This document shows, piece after piece, positions 5,483-6,828 of a DNA stretch of 6,828 nt. A program made the translations under genes and the position numbers. The notes beneath the pieces are model-generated. The model was given only the letters and a program-made list of their open reading frames with translations. It made no database searches and was not told the DNA's origin. How positions within the stretch are numbered: position 1 is the stretch's first letter; each line of letters begins with the position of its first letter. Source of the DNA: Methanolinea sp. UBA473 (GTDB lineage: Archaea > Halobacteriota > Methanomicrobia > Methanomicrobiales > Methanospirillaceae); contig DAEV01000006.1 in NCBI GenBank assembly GCA_002509495.1, forward strand, positions 11,910-18,737. The letters are read 5' to 3'.

Positions 5483-6661
5483 CTATTTGTAAATTCGGCG
5501 TACTCCGGATTTAATTAGTATGCTGAGAAGGGGCAGCATCTTCGGATTCGTAAGAATCGTCCTGGCAAGCCTCCCAGGCCTGTCCATGTCCCCCTGGGTG
5601 ACGATCGCCCGGACGATCTCCGGGTCCCTCATCACCCCGATCACCCTGGCGAGGTCCGCAGGTGCCAGCTGACTGCGCATCCGGAACAACTTCATCCCAA
5701 GGGCAAGCTCCTTCCCGAAGTCCTCTTTCCAGGCCCGCTCGTATTCCTGGAGGATCCGGTCACTGCAGTCCCGGGCATTGCAGGCCTTCGCTGCGATCGC
5801 GGCTGCGTGCCGGGCGGCCCGGACTCCGGTGTAAACCCCGCCGCCCGAGGTGGGTTTGGCCATTCCGGCGGCATCGCCAACAAACAGGGTCTGGTGCCCG
5901 TACGTTTTCGGCATGAGGCCGAGCGGGATGGTGCCGCTCACAAGATGAACGCAGGTGCCGGTGCCCTCACCCCCGCTCCCGGATCGTACCGATCGTAAGA
6001 AGGCTGAGAACCGATCCTTCACCTCCCGTTCACCCGCAAGGCCGATCCGTGCACGGTGCGGACCAAGCGGGATCACCCATCCGAAGAACTCCGGAGAGGC
6101 ATCCGGATGGATCTCCACCTGACAGGAATTCATCTCATGGACGATGTCCGCCTGGAGACCGGACAGGTATACCGGTGCCCTCGGCATTCCCATCCGCCGG
6201 GCAACCCCGCTCCTGGCCCCGTCTGCGGCGATGAGGATGCGGAAGGGGATCTCGTCTCTCCCTTTCGCTCCCCGGGTCAGTATCCTGGCACCGTCCCTTC
6301 CGGAAAATGCGGTCCTGAGACGGATCTCCGCGCCTGCCCTTGCGGCCATGTCTGCCATCTCCCGGTCGAGGAGGGCGCGGTCCACCACGTGCGCCTTTCG
6401 TTCCCCGGCATCGAACACCAGTTCGGCACCGAGGGAAGACACGATCCGGGCACCGGTGACCGTATTCAGGATGCACCGTTCCGAGGTCTCGCATTCCCGG
6501 AATGCGGCCATCGAGAGGAGCCCGGCGCACTGGACAGGAGACCCGATCGCACCGTGCTCCTCGATCATGCAGACCGACAGGCCCGCCCCGGCGCAGAGCC
6601 TGGCGCACGTGCTCCCTGCCGGTCCTGCGCCCACCACCACCACGTCGTATGTCCGGGTCAT
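5483..6661 (-). CDS. Geranylgeranyl reductase family flavoprotein
   Basis: This FAD-dependent oxidoreductase belongs to the group that reduces isoprenoid double bonds; in archaea the best-known member saturates the geranylgeranyl chains of ether phospholipids to give archaeol-type membranes. The 392-residue length fits the family. Visible motifs: the dinucleotide-binding GAGPAGS (11-17) ending in a Glu-rich beta strand; PVQCAGLLS (42-50), matching the PVxCxG signature with the conserved Cys45; ADGARS (146-151); FGWVIPLG (193-200) followed by ARIGLAG, the substrate-pocket W-x-x-P region; and GDAAGMAKPTSGGG (262-275), which binds the FAD pyrophosphate. The C-terminal 100 residues are helical. 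It is probably peripheral to the membrane, as no transmembrane helix is clear. The ATG at 6661 is the first possible start, since an in-frame TGA lies three codons upstream; an AGGA directly abuts it, which is unusually close. Methanogens often carry several paralogs, so the exact substrate (lipid, polyprenol or quinone-like) is open. Confidence 0.9.
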   Translation of the reverse strand: MTRTYDVVVVGAGPAGSTCARLCAGAGLSVCMIEEHGAIGSPVQCAGLLSMAAFRECETSERCILNTVTGARIVSSLGAELVFDAGERKAHVVDRALLDREMADMAARAGAEIRLRTAFSGRDGARILTRGAKGRDEIPFRILIAADGARSGVARRMGMPRAPVYLSGLQADIVHEMNSCQVEIHPDASPEFFGWVIPLGPHRARIGLAGEREVKDRFSAFLRSVRSGSGGEGTGTCVHLVSGTIPLGLMPKTYGHQTLFVGDAAGMAKPTSGGGVYTGVRAARHAAAIAAKACNARDCSDRILQEYERAWKEDFGKELALGMKLFRMRSQLAPADLARVIGVMRDPEIVRAIVTQGDMDRPGRLARTILTNPKMLPLLSILIKSGVRRIYK

Positions 6662-6717
6662 TCCTGATCACAGATCTTGTTCCCGGGCGCCATCAAGGTA
6701 TGAGGTCATGCTGGGGG

Positions 6718-6739
6718 TGTGGGGGCGACAGCCCCCACA
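6718..6739. repeat. Perfect inverted repeat upstream of the reductase gene
   Basis: Nine bases (6718-6726, TGTGGGGGC) are perfectly complementary to 6731-6739 (GCCCCCACA) around the loop GACA. The stem is mostly G-C and would be very stable in RNA of either strand. No T run follows on either strand, so a simple terminator is not supported. It lies 57 bases upstream of the reductase start. Confidence 0.7.
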
Positions 6740-6762
6740 TTGAATGAAAATCCATGAACCGG

Positions 6763-6769
6763 AATATTA
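6763..6769 (-). promoter_or_regulatory. Candidate TATA element upstream of the reductase gene
   Basis: TAATATT on the minus strand is the only AT-rich island in a GC-rich stretch and is flanked on both sides by CCGG. Transcription starting about 25 bases downstream (near 6741) would put the 6718-6739 hairpin at the very 5' end of the leader. This is based on composition and spacing only. Confidence 0.25.
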
Positions 6770-6806
6770 CCGGGCCGGGACCTGATGACCGCGGTATTCA
6801 TCTGAC

Positions 6807-6828
6807 AGGAGGGGTTGAGACCCCTCCT
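6807..6828. repeat. Perfect inverted repeat at the right edge
   Basis: AGGAGGGG (6807-6814) and CCCCTCCT (6821-6828) form an 8-base stem with the loop TTGAGA. It ends exactly at the window edge, so the stem may be longer. It could belong to the end or regulation of a gene outside the window. Confidence 0.6.

Noticed and set aside
6056..6667. Plus-strand open frame of 203 codons opposite the reductase gene, and a minus-strand frame of 178 codons in a shifted register
   Set aside because: Both are shadows in GC-rich coding sequence. The products are rich in Pro, Arg and Gly with no family motif, while the reductase frame carries all expected motifs.
6783..6805. Possible C/D box guide RNA: TGATGA at 6783-6788 and CTGA at 6802-6805, 13 bases apart
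   Set aside because: The spacing fits a guide, but only one box pair is convincing, the base before the C box is C rather than a purine, and no second C'/D' pair is clear. Such short motifs occur by chance.
6718..6828. CRISPR array from the two hairpins
   Set aside because: The two stems have different sequences and no repeat-spacer periodicity is seen.
1..6828. An undescribed multi-gene system such as a defence or mobile island
   Set aside because: All but one gene belong to well-known housekeeping or transport families with intact motifs, uniform strand and similar composition. No integrase, transposase, toxin-antitoxin or nuclease signature was found.

Overview
This GC-rich window reads as ordinary chromosome from a euryarchaeal methanogen, most likely of the order Methanomicrobiales. 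Four things suggest this: bacterial-type DNA gyrase; a cobalt/nickel ECF importer whose N component has a PDGLE motif; an archaeal-lipid-type geranylgeranyl reductase; and archaeal signals (TATA-like boxes, oligo-T terminators, Shine-Dalgarno sites). The genus cannot be fixed from sequence inspection alone. All seven genes I can support lie on the minus strand, so transcription runs from right to left.

Layout in transcription order. Positions 6662-6828 are non-coding and hold two perfect inverted repeats. A geranylgeranyl reductase-family flavoprotein occupies 5483-6661. A 59-base gap follows, with a T6 tract, a candidate TATA box and a clear ribosome binding site. The metal importer follows in the order M (4785-5423), N (4438-4785), O (3555-4388), Q (2731-3558). 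M/N and O/Q overlap by 1 and 4 bases, while a 49-base T-rich gap separates N from O. A T7 tract lies just after cbiQ, then a 102-residue protein of unknown function (2384-2692). A gap of about 106 bases carries the probable gyrase promoter. gyrB (223-2277) and the first 77 codons of gyrA (1-233, running off the left edge) follow, overlapping by 11 bases.

How the genes work together. CbiM binds the metal with its free N-terminus, CbiN assists, CbiQ is the membrane coupling subunit and CbiO the ATPase. In a methanogen the imported Co2+ would feed corrinoids, or imported Ni2+ would feed coenzyme F430, hydrogenases and CO dehydrogenase; the sequence does not settle which. GyrB and GyrA form the A2B2 topoisomerase that introduces negative supercoils. 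The reductase is probably involved in saturating isoprenoid chains, and its position next to the importer may be coincidental.

I found no mobile element, CRISPR array, tRNA, rRNA or defence-like system, and nothing that looks like a new multi-gene system. The points most worth checking are: an extra segment of about 50 residues in the GyrB ATPase region; TTG start codons on both gyrase genes; a T-rich element splitting the importer operon; the small unknown protein; and the hairpins upstream of the reductase.
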